Assembly (NCBI GenBank): GCA_028641055.1
Contig: CM054061.1
Span: 29,065,523 to 29,129,522 of the forward strand
Direction: 5' to 3'
Source of the DNA: Alopecurus myosuroides
Taxonomy: Eukaryota > Streptophyta > Magnoliopsida > Poales > Poaceae
Length of the DNA stretch: 64,000 nucleotides
In this document: one piece after another, positions 12,176-25,691 of the stretch
Numbering within the stretch: the first letter of the stretch is position 1
How the letters are laid out: each line of letters begins with the position of its first letter
Made by a program: the position numbers and the translations under genes
The notes under the pieces: generated by a model
Seen by the model: only the letters and a program-made list of their open reading frames with translations
Databases searched by the model: none
Told to the model about the DNA's origin: nothing

Positions 12176-12747
12176 TGTCACGGGATAGTCACGGCAGACG
12201 TTACCGGGGGTAACTTATTTTGGGGCAAATCGACTCTGGTGTTTGGGAGAGGGTTTAGCTCGAATTGGACACAAGGATTATCCTGGTTCAGCCTCTCCAT
12301 TGGAGATAATGGCTTACTTCCAGCTTGGATCTTATTAACTATCGATCTGGAGGTTCAGGCTGCAATGTCGCCGAGACTCCAAATCTAGGGTTACAAATAC
12401 TAACTCTCGTATATCCTGAATCTAGGGTTTCCACTCGAAATCTCTTAGCCTCTCGGATCTATGCCAGGAGAACCGGCTTATATAACACCCGGTTTCCTGG
12501 CTTTCCTTACAAGATGCTGCCAGAGTCCTAATCGGAGTCCTCTTGTCACCCCCAAGTCTTGGACTCCACGGTTTACACCGTCTCTCGGGTCTTCTATAAC
12601 TCCCTTCCTTTGGGCCGGGTCATCAACATGATCACTGGCCCATTAATAACACCTGGCCCAGCATCACAGCACAAGGTCTCGTGTAGATCCCCTTCGGCCG
12701 GGTCTCGTCCCAGGCATGGGCCCGCCAGGTTATCATCCCCCCCAACA
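12176..12747 (-). repeat. 5' LTR of Gypsy element with TATA box
   Basis: On the plus strand it runs from TGTCACGGG to CCCCAACA, that is TGTTGGGG..CCCGTGACA in element orientation, 572 bp. The first 242 bp from the U3 end match the left copy at 1-244. A palindromic TTATATAA at 12478-12485 is the likely core promoter of the element. Confidence 0.88.
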
Positions 12748-13194
12748 TTTCTCCTAATGGTTGATTCAACCTTGGTTTCTTTCTGAGGGAAAACTTGATG
12801 TTGTGATCCTCATACCTTCCTCTTGGGGTCTCCCAACGAGCGTACAATCTACGCGCATCAGTGCCCTTAATGTTATGATTATTTTATGAACTATCTCATC
12901 CATGAAACGCCAGTACACATGTTCTTCTGCCTACAGTATTTTAATCCCGCTGTTTACTGAGATCATTATTGTTGTCTATGTTACACTATTGCTACTATTA
13001 CTTCACTACTGCTACTGTTATATCACTGTTGCTAATGATAAATTGTGCCAAGTACGTTTACTTTCAGGTGCAGCTGAACTAAGAATTCATCTGTTAAGGC
13101 TTCTATTTATTCTTTGGCTCCTCTTGTGTCGAATCAATAAATTTGGGTTTTACTTCCCTCAAGGACTGGTGAGATCCTTATACTTGTGTGTCAT
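12748..13194 (+). repeat. 3' end of a Sabrina-like LTR, plus orientation
   Basis: The CT/AT-rich run with repeated CTACTATTACT-like units is followed by GGTGCAGCTGAACT and then TCGAATCAATAAATTTGGG. The fragment ends in a TATACTTGTGTGTCATC-type terminus. This is the 3' end type I recognise from Triticeae Sabrina/Athila-like LTRs. The left side is cut by the Gypsy LTR at 12747. Confidence 0.6.
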
Positions 13195-14259
13195 CTGGGA
13201 GCCAAAGAATATTTATAAGCCTTAACAACTGAGTTTTCAATTCAGCTGCACCTAAAATTATCTTGCTTCACACAGTTTATTAGTACTAATAGTGATTTTA
13301 TGGCAACTGTAGTTTAATAGTAACAGTAGTAGTAAAACAGTAGTAGAAATAGTAGCACCAAATGTAAACGAAGTAAGTAGTTTTGCTCAAAACACCGTCG
13401 GCATGGGGATGGATGTACGAGCGTTGCATGAATGAGATTAACCATGTAATAAGGGTAACAAAGGCCAACAAAAATATATAAGAGAGTATCCAAGTCACTA
13501 ACTGTCATAGGCATGTTTCCGAAAATTGTCGTATGTGCTTGCAATAAGAACTTGCACGACGCCTTTTGTCCTACCATCCTGTAGGAGCGGTGCGAATTTG
13601 GAACTAATTGTAAGCTACTTGTTCTACCAAGCACCGGAGCAAAGAATTAACATACGGTGGAAACGTGTAATCCTCGAACTAAAATCCAATCCCTACCATC
13701 CCCTCTGCCTACAACAGGGAATTACTAACACATCGAAGGGGGGTCATGGATGGTTGATGGAGAGTTATCGGCGATGATGATGGCGACAATTTCCCTCCAA
13801 TCCCCATCCCGGCAGGGTGTCAGAACAGGAACTTGTGTCTCCCGAACTAGGGTTTTGGGTGTCGGCGGAGCTTCAGATCGTATTTGGGAAATTCCTTCGG
13901 GGGTTCTCCGTTTCGGGGACGAAGTGACCTAAATACCGAAGTGGAGCCTGAGGGGTGGTCCCAGGTCCCCGTGGCCCCCTAGGCACGACCAGGGGAGGTC
14001 GCGCCTAGCACCCCCCCTGTGGGCCCAGTGGCCCTCCTCCAGCTGTCATTTAGGCTCCTGGAGTCTTCCTTGGAAATATATTTTTTGTTAATTTTTTGAA
14101 TTTCTCCGGGAAAGTTGATTTTCTGCACAAAACTAGACACAAAGGGTAATTCTATTTAAAACACCGTTAGTGTGTGTTAGTTTGATCCAAATCAGGCAAG
14201 TTAGAGGAGAAACAGTAAGAAAAGTGTTTGCAAAAATAGATACATTTGCAACGTATCAA
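13195..14259 (-). repeat. Sabrina-like 3' LTR, minus orientation, truncated at its 3' end
   Basis: In minus orientation it begins TGATACGTTGCAAATG (14259) and runs through the typical U3, with a GC-rich block at about 13780-14050. It ends inside the GGTGCAGCTGAATT / TTCTTTGGCTCC region, which is the inverse of the adjacent plus-strand fragment. The last about 85 bp of the LTR are missing at the junction near 13195. The tract just outside it reads AAGCTTGGGGGAGT on the minus strand (14260-14273), a good polypurine tract. Confidence 0.7.
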
Positions 14260-15209
14260 CTCCCCCAAGCTTAGATTTGCTTGTCCTCAAGCAATTCAGT
14301 TGACAAACTGGACGCGATAAAGAAAAATTTGACATATACTTTTTACTTCATATGGTGTGCATAAGACTATTCTATGGTTAGTATTTAACAAGAACATGGT
14401 AATTGCTATAAGGATTATAAAGCTTATGAACTCATTCTAGCTCATGAAAAGTGAACAAATAGCCATAAGTGTATAATATGTAATTATAACAACAGCTAGG
14501 TTGCAATGATCATAATAAAGCATGGTAAGATGGTATCTCGCTTGCCCTTAATTGTATAGCAAAACATAAATGTCAGGGCACCTCCAAATTTTAAGTGGTG
14601 AGTAGATATAATAATTTCAGGAGAAACAATATTTTAAACATGCCTCAAACAATGATATTTTGGGATAATGCACATTATACTCAGAATGACAATCATGCTC
14701 TCGTAACTGGTGCATAAAGTAAGAAGGTGGTGACTCAACATAAAAGTAAAAGAAAGGCCCTTTGCATAGGAAAGGAGGGATTACTCATGTGTAGAGTTTT
14801 TTATTTAACAAAACAGAGGTATTGAAAATAATATTTTGAGAGAAGTTTATGTCTATATCAAGGAATGGTAATGAAAAACTTATCATAACCCATGTCAAGC
14901 AAAGTTTTTGGACTTTTGAGAGAGGTTTCCATTAACCCTTGTCTTAGACAAACCATGGCTAGCCATATCCATGGGTGCCCACCAACATGCATCAATCCAT
15001 GAGGAAGTGCCTTTTTATATTATTTGAGTTCATATTATTTGGCACTAGCTCTCGGTGATTTTAGATGAGCACAGATTCCATACTCATCAGGTGAAATAAG
15101 GGAGAAGAACCTTGCTTGACATAAGACATGATAAACTATAAATTAATTCCTCATCAGCTAAAACAGGAACACAAAACATGTTTAATAATTTTGAAGATTT
15201 TAGAGGTAA
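14260..15209 (-). mobile_element. Internal 3' region of a Sabrina-like element (first part)
   Basis: It starts with the polypurine tract at 14260-14273 and is AT-rich with no coding capacity, as expected for the 3' part of a Sabrina/Athila-like element read on the minus strand. It is interrupted at 15209/15210 by the LTR element that ends at 27194. The flanking bases GGTAA (15205-15209) and GGTAG (27195-27199) are the target duplication, and the same element resumes at 27195. Confidence 0.65.
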
Positions 15210-16696
15210 TGATACGTCCAAAATGTATCTATAATTTTTTATGGTTTCATGCTATTTTAGTGCCTTTTTATAATTATTTTTATATTAAGTTTATGACTTA
15301 TTTGGACTAATCTACTAATAGTTGCAAAAGTGCACAATATTCTGGTTTTACACTTTGATGTGTAGGAATTGCCAAAAATAGAAGAAGAAACCTTGTTGGA
15401 GCCGAATTGGGACTTTCCTGAAATCTGTCTGAAAACACTTTTTAAAGATTGCCACGTTACGGGTCGAAGACAGCGACAAACGGAAATCTAACAGAAGACA
15501 AAATTGTGGGAAATTTAGTGGCATACGATTTAGAGTTAAAAAAACGTCTGATTCTAAGTCCTGACGGCCGAGATACGCCCGATTTACCGCAGCCCTAGAT
15601 GGGATGACGGAAATCCGTGAGGCTATATAAAGGGAGGAAAGCTAGGTCATGGGAGACACCCCATACCACGAATTTCCAGACACCAAAGCCACGTTTTAGC
15701 CTCCCCCATGGATCTTGTCTCCATGGAGGAGGGTCCCAAGTCCATGAAGGAAACGGGCTAAGGGGCGGCGCTCCCCTATGATGTCGGCGGCGCAGGGAAG
15801 GAGTCCCTGCGCCGCCGCCGCCCTGCGCTGTCCTCTCTGCCGTCTTCACCGCCATCTCCATCGCCAGTTCCTCCTTGTCTACAGTGGTTCATTCTCCCAC
15901 ACACCTCTGTACCTCCCTATGTAAGCATGGTGTTTGACGTTATAAATTATTTGCAAATGATCTATTGCATCTATGTCATGTTTGTGTAGATCCCTTTTGT
16001 CATATGATTTATTGTTGAATTTCTATGGATGGTTTGAGATATATATTGAATTTTTTACAGTCCTATGGTGCCATCATATGTTTATGCGCGCATGGATCAC
16101 GTCATAGGGTTTGTAGTATGTGTAGAAAGCTAGAGGGAGGGTTGCTTGAGTGACAGAAACATGATCCCCAATCTAGTGATTGAATCATATGGGATAAAGA
16201 GGACCTTTTGATCTTAATGCTATGGTTGGGTATTTTTACCTTAATGTATCTTCTAGTAGTTACGGATGTTTGATAGAGTTCCAATCATAAGTACTTGCAA
16301 TCATTGGATAGTGATATTTTGTTAGCTTTGCCTCTCCCACATAAAAGAGGAATATCAACCATGTATTTGACTATTTGATCATGGACAAATCCACCACAAT
16401 TACCAACATTTTTCCACACTCATGGTACCGTTAGTTTATGGTTACTTAGTATATTTTATTGCTGCAGCACTAACATTTACTTTCTTGTATTTATTATCTT
16501 GCAAAGATATCTCTTATACCCGTATTATTGCTCTAGTATTATTTCCTAGATAAAGTAAATGTTTAGTGTGCGTAGAGTTGTATTATGGTTGATAGAACTT
16601 GAGAGAACATTTATCCTACCTTTAGCTCCTCGTTGGGTTCGACACTCTTACTTATCAAAAAGGCTACACACGATCCCCTATACTTATGGGATATCA
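15210..16696 (+). repeat. 5' LTR of the non-coding element
   Basis: It matches 25692-27194 along its length. A TATATAA box sits at 15624-15630, about 415 bp in, followed by a GC-rich leader with proline/arginine-rich shadow ORFs. It ends at ..GATATCA, ten bases before the PBS. Confidence 0.88.
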
Positions 16697-16706
16697 AGAC
16701 CTTTTC

Positions 16707-16724
16707 TGGCGCCGTTGCCGGGGA
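16707..16724 (+). other. Primer-binding site (tRNA-Asp type)
   Basis: TGGCGCCGTTGCCGGGGA lies ten bases after the LTR end. It is the PBS core found in many grass Athila/Sabrina-like elements and is usually assigned to tRNA-Asp. Confidence 0.85.
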
Positions 16725-17920
16725 GCAATAGCGTGGGTGAATATTCTTGTGTGCACTTGTTTGCTTTGTCTTTAAATAGTTTTTACTTTCAGTTGTAAAT
16801 TGTTTTCTATCTTAGTTTGGATAGGGAATGCGAATAAAAAAATAGTTGTACTTGTTATCTAAAAATATTTTCAAAAAGAAATGTGATTGGAAAGATGAGT
16901 AATGGTTAAGTGGGGTCGACCTTGAACACCTGTGTTCATGCCTATGAAACCCAAACAAATCTTTCCATGGCAGCTTTTCAGATAAAAACTGTATATATTG
17001 TAAATATTGTGTATATACCTCTGTACATAAAAAAATAGCGTGCTAATGTTAGTCCCTAGTTACTTGAAAGTGAAAAAGTTTGGTTGACTGCGCAGAAACA
17101 TATTTGGTATGTTTCACCGTATAACCTGTTTAAAATTACCAGAACATTATTTTGATCTGAAATTTTTTGTGCATAAACCTGAGATTATGATCTTCCTTTC
17201 ATTATTTTTATGTTTTTTTTTTATTTTTGAGCTATGTAACTATCTCATTGAGTGAAATATTTCAAGGCTGTTCAGTTTTCGCAGATTTCTTTGTTTATTC
17301 AATATTGTACTTAGTGTTCTTAGTTTCCTTAGTTTTTCGACGGACAGCGGAAATTTTATAAGAAACCTCGGTTTATACATTGGCTAATGTTTAATAAATA
17401 TCATGAAACTAGCCAATACTTGAACATGAGTGAATTTTATTTAATGAGTACTAACCCTACTAATGACTTTTGTGAAGTTTTATGTGGATATAGCTTATAA
17501 TATCTAATCAATATGGTGATATGAGAGGAATAAACATATGCAAAAGCTCAAGATTGGGGATGTTTAGGTGCATCCCAAGAACATATTAAAGAAGATACAA
17601 TCATCTAAGCTTGGGGATGCCCGAGTCATTCCCCTATCCATCAACAAAAATGAGGTTGTCTCGTTCATGATCTATATTACCTTTTTTACATGATATGTAT
17701 GGTCTTAACATGTATTTTAATTTGCTTTCATTTATTTTTGGATTTATTTTCTGTTACTATGAATTTTAGTTTTTGTTTAGCCTCTGTTATTTTATTTTCT
17801 AAAAAAATAAAGTACTAAGTTTTCCGCATTTAATTTTAGTTGATGCATATTTAAGGGCTTTTTCAGTTTTAAGCATTTGCTGCTCACTGTACGATTTTTC
17901 ATATTTTACTGAAAACTCAA
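16725..17920 (+). other. Non-coding internal region of the LARD-like element (left)
   Basis: AT-rich sequence without a supportable frame. It contains AAGCTTGGGGATGCCC at about 17609-17624 and a related copy near 17557, a motif repeated at 23611 and 23671 in the right part. This suggests structured RNA-level or regulatory elements and not protein. Confidence 0.6.
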
Positions 17921-20900
17921 TGTAACATCCCTGATTTTTGGAGGAATTCAAAATTCACAAAAAATTTTAAAAAAAAAAATTCACTAAAGCAAACCACCAA
18001 AAACAAGTAAAACTCAAACACAAAGGAAACATTATTTGTTTTTCCAATGTTATTGGAAATGATAATCCAAATGCCTCTGATTTCTAAAAACCTAAATCCT
18101 CAAAATAAATAAGTATGCAAAGAAACTATTTTCACTCTTTGAAAACCTTAAAAATATATAATGGTTTCACCAATAATATGTTTTACAAATGAATATTTTC
18201 AACTCCTATTCAACAATAATGATTCATCTTTCTATTACTGGACTAATAAAATATTTTCAAAGCCAAAATTAACTATAATTATTTTTCTTAAATTACCATA
18301 ACAAGTTCCAACCATAAAGAGTTTTTCATGAAGTATCTTATAAAAATAAGATAAATTACAATGGGATTTTTTTTTTTAAGTTTTTGTCTCTGAATTTTTA
18401 TTTTGGTTATAAACATTACTTACCTATTTTCCTATTTTAAAAGGGTATTAAGTAGCTATTAGTAGGTTATTCACATTTTGAAAATATAATTGTTTGAAGT
18501 AGGTTAAAACAACACCTAAATATTTTCACTCCAAAGATAATTATTTTAAAAAAATGTAGAAGTTTGTTTGAGGTCATTTGGGGTATTTATTCAAAAGTTA
18601 TGAAATAAGGGGAAAAAATAGAAAAGAAAATTAACAAAAGGAGAGAGAGAGCAGTGTAGCAGCTTTGGGCCGAGCCCACTGCCTAACCCATGTGCGAAGC
18701 AGCACGCAGAGGCCACGAGCAGCTCGACATGAGCCCAATTTCGCAGCCCAGCCCGTCACCCTCCTCTTCTCTCCCTCACAGGTGGACTCCGCCGCTGACC
18801 TCAGCGGTGACGTCATCTCATCAACCTCCTGCACACGAAATCGAGTCCGGGAAGAGCACACCAAATCCGGCCTGAATTTCTCGCGATTTAGGGAAGGATT
18901 CGTGGCCCCGAGCCCCTCCATAAATAGCCTACAACCTCCTCTAAGATTCCCCCTTGGAACCCTACACCACCACGCCGCCAGGCCGCTGCAATTCGTCGCT
19001 AGAGCCGCACAGCACCGCCGCCGTCTTCCTTGTTTTCCGGCACGGTAAGACCCTCACGGACCTCGACGAGGTCACTCTCTCCCTCCCCTCTCTCCTGCGT
19101 ATCCACTGATGCCATGGTTTGATTTTTTTTCGCAGCACAATGGCCGCGCCGTCCACTCCGAGACTCACCGGAGCCCGTCCCAACTCCATCCACGCGTTGT
19201 TGCCTCTTCGGGAAGCGAGAGTCCGCTCTGTGGCCACCATCGGCTTTAGCATGTCAAGGCTCGCGTCGTCGTCACCTTCTTGTGCCCTAGAAACCCCAGG
19301 AGTATCGCCGCGGCACATCCCTATGAGCCCCGGCCGCCGCCTCGCCATAGTCCGGTGGAAAACCGGCAAGGTGTGCATCTCCCCCTCCCTCGTCCGTTCG
19401 ATCTAAATCCTAGGGCCTAGGTTAGATCCAATCGCCGAAGGGGTAAGGACCAATGGGAGCACGCCAGTTCAGCTGATCCGTCCGCACCAATCAGAGCGCG
19501 CCACGTGGCCTGCACAGTCAGCGCCGGGTCAACCCGCAGTCAAAGTTGATTTAAAATTGATTAAAAATCACAGAAAATTTATTAAACTTCAAAAATTCAG
19601 ATCTTTAGTTCTATAAGTCCAATTTCGATGATTTTGTACTTTTTGAAATCAGCACAATGTGTATAATTTATTAAAATTATGAAAACTAAATTTTGATACG
19701 TCCACACACTTGCTATTGTTGAATCTTTGTAAATCTTGTTTTGCTAATAACTTTTGATCTATAAATTCAATTTGAGAAAACTTGGACTTTTTGAGAAGCC
19801 CTGAACATGTAGAATATTTTAGTACTGTTTAAATTTAAATTTGACTATGTTAAATATATTCAAATTCAAATATGCTTGTTTGGCCATTTTTGGCATAGTT
19901 TAAATTCTATAAATTTAAATTTTGTAAATAAAATATTTTTGTAAACCCTAGGCCGTGTACTAACAGTCCCCAATGCCCAAAACCATATTTGTCTAAGTGT
20001 AAATATGTTTCCTTAGAGTTTTGTGCTCTTTTACTATTTTTGACTTAGTCTGTTTTATGTAATTATTTTCAATATGTTTTATCTAGCACATTTGTGCTAA
20101 GGACTAACCTTAGACCAGAGAGAACAAAACCAAATCCCTTAAAATATTTCTAAGTCATTTTTCCTAGTTGTTCCTCTTAGTTCAAAAACCACTAAGTCTG
20201 GATTAGTGGTTAGCCATGGAGACGATGCTACAATGGACTTGAAGACTCATGAAGGACTTAGAAACTTCAGAAGCATCTCCAAAAAGAAGGATCACTTAGA
20301 AGAAAATATCAAGAGGAACTTTAGGAGGACCAAACCACATCTTTTTCTCTAAGTCTTTTTTCCTTTTCTTTTCTGTTCCCTTAGAACTTATGCTATGGAT
20401 AAGCTAGATAAAGGCCATCCCTAGTTTGTATCAAAACACAACAAGTGTTAGAAGATTCAATGAAGACACCACACCAAGGAGGAAACTACAAAGGAGCATG
20501 AAGATTTTTCAAGAGCAATAATGTGAAGACTTAGGGTTTGTTTTCCAAGACTTAGAATTTAAAATGATTAGTATCAAGTTTGTTTTTACCAATACTTAGA
20601 ATTTGTTTTCCAAGTGTGATGAGAGCTTTTGACCAAGACGTCAACAAGAAGAATTTCATCAAGAAGAACAACTTCAAGCCAAGTTCAACTCAAGAATACT
20701 CTCCTAGAAGATGAAGAAGAAGAGGAAGATTTTACAAGTCCTTTCTTTAGGAAACTGTAGCAATCTCTACTACCTCTCTTACTCTATGTGACTAAGTCCC
20801 TAGAATCCTATATAGGTACTTCAAATGCTTTTCTTCAACTCAATGAGGAGTTCTACAAGCAAGGTCATTGAAGAAACATGCAAAAGACTTAGACACCAGA

Positions 20901-22673
20901 AGCCACTCAAGAAGATGGAAGAATGAATTGAAGAAAAGGAAAAGATATATGAGACCAATCTTAACAAGATAGAAAAAACTTAGTCCAATCACTTGTTTTA
21001 TTTTGGTGAAATAACTAAGTGTTAAAAACATTGTCATGTTTCCTTGGTTTAATAAGTGGTGTAATCACCCCTAGTGAACTCTTGGAAATTCCCCTCCCCT
21101 AACAAGTATGGAATCCATCATAGGTTGTTTTTCTTAAAACTTAAACTTTAACCAACCCATGACCTAGTAACTAACCCTATGCCCTTTCACTAAGTCTTTC
21201 CACAAGTTGAATCTTTTTCACTAACTTATTTAAAACCCTTTTGTTGTGATTGTTGTTTTATATGTTTTATTCTTGTTTGATTGTTAGCATGCCGGTTTAC
21301 TTGTTATTGTGTTTTCAGTGTATAGATTGTACAGAGAGAAACGTTCAATTGTGTGAAGAGAGAGTTTAACTTCTTCACCAACTTCAAAGGCAAGTAACAC
21401 ATCATTAACTACCCATTATTTTCTATATGCATTAGTTGATTTTTGAGTAGTATGCATGATAGGAAATTTTACTAAGTTATATTATGCTATGCTATTATCC
21501 TAGTAGTATGTAGCCATCCTTTTTACCTGGTTACTTTGTAGCCATTAAGCTTAGTAGATGCTTAGCATTGCTATTAAATTGTTTTCGTTAGATGTTGAGG
21601 AAAATTCTAAGTACTAAGCTTAATGAACTACCTGGGTGGATTTGGTTGTTTGGTTGATGAGAGTTGAGTGTCGCCGCGAGGGGTGTTCACTTGCGGATTG
21701 CCACCCAGGAACAAACAGATTACTATGTCCTTCTAAGTTTAGTAGCTTCCCGTGCAGCCTTTGGTCATATGGGCTCTGTCTTGATCAACTAAGTTGAATG
21801 AACTCACCAGTGCTTGACAAGCAGATGTAGGGGGTGTAGGTTGGAACGGGTCAAGACGGATGGTGGTGGAATTTCTTCTGAAAGATCTCGTCTCAATCTT
21901 CTCCTTTCCTTAATGCACTCAGGGTGTATAGGATGTTTGGGCTGATTTGAGTCTGAAGGTGAAAGTGCACAAACTCTGCAGAGTCAACAAACTAAGATCT
22001 TAGCCGTGTCCCCGGTCATGGACAATTTGAGCAGCTGGACAAGGAATGACGGAAGAATCTCATCATGCCAACTTCATAATAAAATTTTGATGGGTGAACA
22101 TGGGAAGGAGATTTACCCTGGTCTCTATCAGTGGTACTCCTTAATTTATTTATGGTTCATTGGTTTCTATCAGTGATACCTTTTATAGATGAAAATGTTT
22201 TATGGTAAAAGATTGGAGAAAACTGGCTTTATGCAAACTTAGCCAAAACTCCTCTCAGCCAAATATGCATGTAGTATTAGTCTTGCCATTTATATCCACC
22301 ATAGTGTTACTTGCCAATACATTAAATTGTATTGACTCCCTTGTGGCTGCATATTCCATATTGCAGATGAATCTGAAGACGAGTGAGGTTTCGTTCAGGA
22401 TCTCGAGTCTATCGCCAACATGTTTTTGCCTGTGGCACATGAAGAAGATGTGCTCAATGTTGTACTATGTTTTCCGCTGTAATTCTGTTTTCTGCTAGTC
22501 TTCTAAGACTATGCAAGTTGTAATACTATTTTGTAAAGACTGGATCATGTGATGTAATAGAAATTGATGCATTTGCATGATATTTCATTTTGTACTGTGG
22601 TGCTAGCATTTGATCCAGAGACTAGCACAATAACACAGGTGTCCTTACATTACTTAAATGTGGGTATGCTACA
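17921..22673 (+). repeat. Solo LTR of the giant-LTR family (4753 bp)
   Basis: It starts TGTAACATCCC and ends GGGTATGCTACA, imperfect inverted ends. It is flanked by a perfect 5-bp duplication CTCAA (17916-17920 and 22674-22678). A CATAAATA box at 18919-18926, a GC-rich leader and a short ORF (19140-19405) after a strong splice-acceptor-like tract (19122-19135) repeat the layout of the other two giant LTRs in this window. Weak similarity to them, such as GCCGTGTCCCCGGTCATGG, is seen near 22000. No second LTR or PBS is present, so it is best read as a solo LTR left by unequal recombination. Confidence 0.75.
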
Positions 22674-25600
22674 CTCAAAAAGTCACTAAAATTAGCTGGT
22701 TATGTATCATCTAACCCTATGCATGCAAAAAAATTGGCAAAAATTTATGACATGTTTAAGTGCACCTAATATATACGTTTTCCAGCTGCTGTTTTTCTGG
22801 ACAGATTCTGACTTTGGTTGTAAGAGTGGCCTCTTTGCATTTTACTTTGGATCTTTTTGGTTCTTACCTTTCATTTATAAGTTGGCAACTTAAGCAACCT
22901 TTTTGTAATTCAAAAACAATTAAAATTTGATTTGGTTTAATAGCAGCACTTTGGGATATTATCGGGCCTAGCTTAAAGGCGTTAAGAAAAGCACTTCTTG
23001 GGAGATAACCCATGTTTTTATTTTTGCAATGTTTTCTTCTGTTTTCTTTGATTAAAGGGGTTGTATACTTCTGTAGCAGCTCCTTTGTATATTTATTTTC
23101 ATGTATTATTTGAGCCAATTAAAGCCTCTAGTGGAAAGTTGAGACTATATTTCGGATTTATGTGAAGGAAACAGATTTCTGTTGTCCACTGTTAAATTCG
23201 TATAAACTCACAAAAAATTCAAAATGACCTGAGTTTTTGTGTGCGTAATCCTGGGCTATATACGCAACTTGTCTTAGTTGACCACTTTTTGATTTGAGCA
23301 ACATACGATTTTCGAAAAAAATCATCTTTACCTGTTGTCCTATTTTGACAGATTTCTGCTAATAATTGCATTTGCATCTTAATCTCTTTCTTTTGGTGTT
23401 CTTTTCAGAAAAAGAGTTCTAAAAGAAGTTGTGCCAGTAGCTAATGTGTTTATGAGTGTTATTCTTGTGTTGAAACTGAACCATGTGAATTTATTATTTC
23501 GATTGCACTAATGTTGCTAATGAAGATTGTGAGAAGCTTGGTGTGAAGGAAGTTTTCACGGGTCAAGAGAAGAGGATGATATGACGTGATCAAGAAGACT
23601 GAAGAGCCTAAGCTTGGGGATGCCCCAGTGGTACATCCTAGCAAATTCCAGGAAGACTCAAGCATCTAATCTTTGGGATGCCCAAGGCATCCCCTTCTTC
23701 ATCAACAAATTATCAGGTCACTTCTAGTGAAACTATATTTTTATTCGGTCACATCTTATGTGTTTTACTTGGAGCGTCTTTTATTTTTGCTTTCAGTTTG
23801 TTTAGTTTTTTTTCTGTAGTTTATGGTTGGATCTTATAATACTTGTGTGGGAGAGAGACACACTCCGTTTTTATAGCTTAGAACACTCTAGTTTTCATTC
23901 TTATTGTTCTGTGAGTGTTCACTTTTTGCTAGTACTGCGTTTAGCCTTTGTTTTCATGCATCTCTTATTTAGAGCTGTTAGTACTCTCTACTTTTCATTG
24001 TTATATGCTTAGAGAGATTTTTTGTTGTCATATATATGTGCTTGGTTGAGAATAGAAATGCCTATGTGGTAGTTGGCATAGTGGAAAAATCCGCATGGTC
24101 TTGTAGATCACTAAACTGCTTCACTTGAATCACTGTTGTTGTTTTGAGATATTAATTTGCTTAATGGATAAACGGGAAGGACTAGTAAGTATAAGATTTT
24201 AATGGTTGGTCTAAGAAACTTGAAACTGTGCCACGCTTAAAATTACCAACTGGTAGAAACAATGGTATATGATTGCTACGAGTGATACATTTATGATCGG
24301 CCTTTTGTTACACGCTACGGTTGGGGTAGCTAACAGTGACTTGTAATTGCCACGGACCCTCTTGGAGTGATTTGCAATTTTCCTTGTAAGATGATTTAAT
24401 TGCTTCAATCTTTTAACTCGTGAGTCTATGTTGCGGTTCCAGGCACTTCCACCATCCATATTTGCTAGCCTCTTCGGTACTGTGCATTACCCTTTCTCAC
24501 ATTGAGAGTTGGTGCAAACTTCGCCAGTGCATCCAAATCCCATGGGAGGAATTTTTTCTCCTACACATAAGCCCATATATTCTTTCTCAAAACAGCCACC
24601 ATACCTACCTATCATGGCATCTCCATAGCCATTCCGAGATATATTGCTGCACAACATACACCTCCATTATGTTACTTGGTGATGAGCTTCATGGTTATTT
24701 ATGCATACTGCTACACTGGGAGGAGCAGGCAGTTAGAGACACCAGAGATATTTCTTTATGAGTTATGAGTACTAAAAGTGTGATGATTCATTTTAATATA
24801 GGATATTACCCCTACCAGTGAGGATATATAAAAAATATAAAAGATGAAAAAGCCCAAAAAGAAAAGAAAAAAGGGCCAAAGAGAGAGGGGGCGCATCACT
24901 ATCCTTTATATAGCACACTTGTGCTTCATGTTTAGCACCAATACTTCAGTTTGGAGAAAGTTTTCATATTATCATTTATTCATAACTATGTGGGAACTTT
25001 ACATTATAGAACATGGCTTGTATATTCCAATGATGAGCCTCCTCAAATGAGCTCTAGGTCTTCGTGAGCAAGCAAGTTGGATGCACCCCCACTAGTTCCA
25101 TTGGAGAGCTTTCATACACTTATAGCTCTATATGAATCCGTTGTGTGGCAATCCCTACTCCTTGCATAGCTTCGGTTGTAAGACTTTCTCTTGTCTAATG
25201 ACCATTTTCAGCTTTGTGAGCTTTTCTTCCATTGAACTTCCAAACCCCCCATAATGTTCTCTTTGCCATAACATCCCGGTGCCAGGGACCAACGCAGAAC
25301 ACTTGCTTGTTTTTAGTGCGCAAATAGTTTAAGATTCAAGCATTGCATCGTGTGGAAAGCTTGACTTGATTCTAACAGGAGTTTTGAAGATCGTTTGACG
25401 TGCATGATATTGTTGTTCTTGAAAGTTTAAATCATCTCTAATAAACTTTGCATGGTTGATAGTCTTTTAGTATTGATTCATTAAAAGTTTTGCTTCTTTC
25501 TGCTTATTTGTTTATGCATTACTTGTTGATATCAAATATAGATCACAGCTTTTAGTTGATTTGATCCTAGTTTACATGCTCTACTTTACATATTATGATC

Positions 25601-25677
25601 AAGATTGTGTGGTAGCATGTCACCTCAAAAATTATTTTGTTTTTATCGTTTTACGTACTCGAGGACGAGTAGGAACT
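22674..25677 (+). other. Non-coding internal region of the LARD-like element (right)
   Basis: No gag or pol homology is seen. The stretches at about 24440-24660 (CATTCCGAGATATATTG) and 25040-25260 (CGTGAGCAAGCAAGTTGGAT) are of a type I recognise from non-coding parts of Triticeae LTR elements. A palindromic GGGATGCC..GGCATCCC lies at 23675-23693. The small ORFs here have no recognisable domain. Confidence 0.6.
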
Positions 25678-25691
25678 AAGGTTAGGGATGT
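25678..25691 (+). other. Polypurine tract of the LARD-like element
   Basis: AAGGTTAGGGATGT immediately precedes the TGATACGTCC start of the 3' LTR. This is the usual position and near-usual form of the PPT in this group. Confidence 0.7.

Larger units (their letters stand above)
1..12747 (-). mobile_element. Ty3/Gypsy LTR retrotransposon, Tat/Retand-like, degenerate
   Basis: In element order (right to left) it has a 5' LTR (12747-12176), PBS, leader ORF, gag, protease, RT, RNase H, integrase, a long 3' region carrying an antisense gene, and the 3' LTR (244 to beyond base 1). The order PR-RT-RH-INT defines Ty3/Gypsy. The protease motif LMDGGSSIN, the integrase end (AQLRPYYT, no chromodomain seen) and the extra gene between INT and the 3' LTR point to the Tat lineage. 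Every coding region contains frameshifts or stops, so this copy is not autonomous. The left target duplication lies outside the window. The family name is not assigned. Confidence 0.9.
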
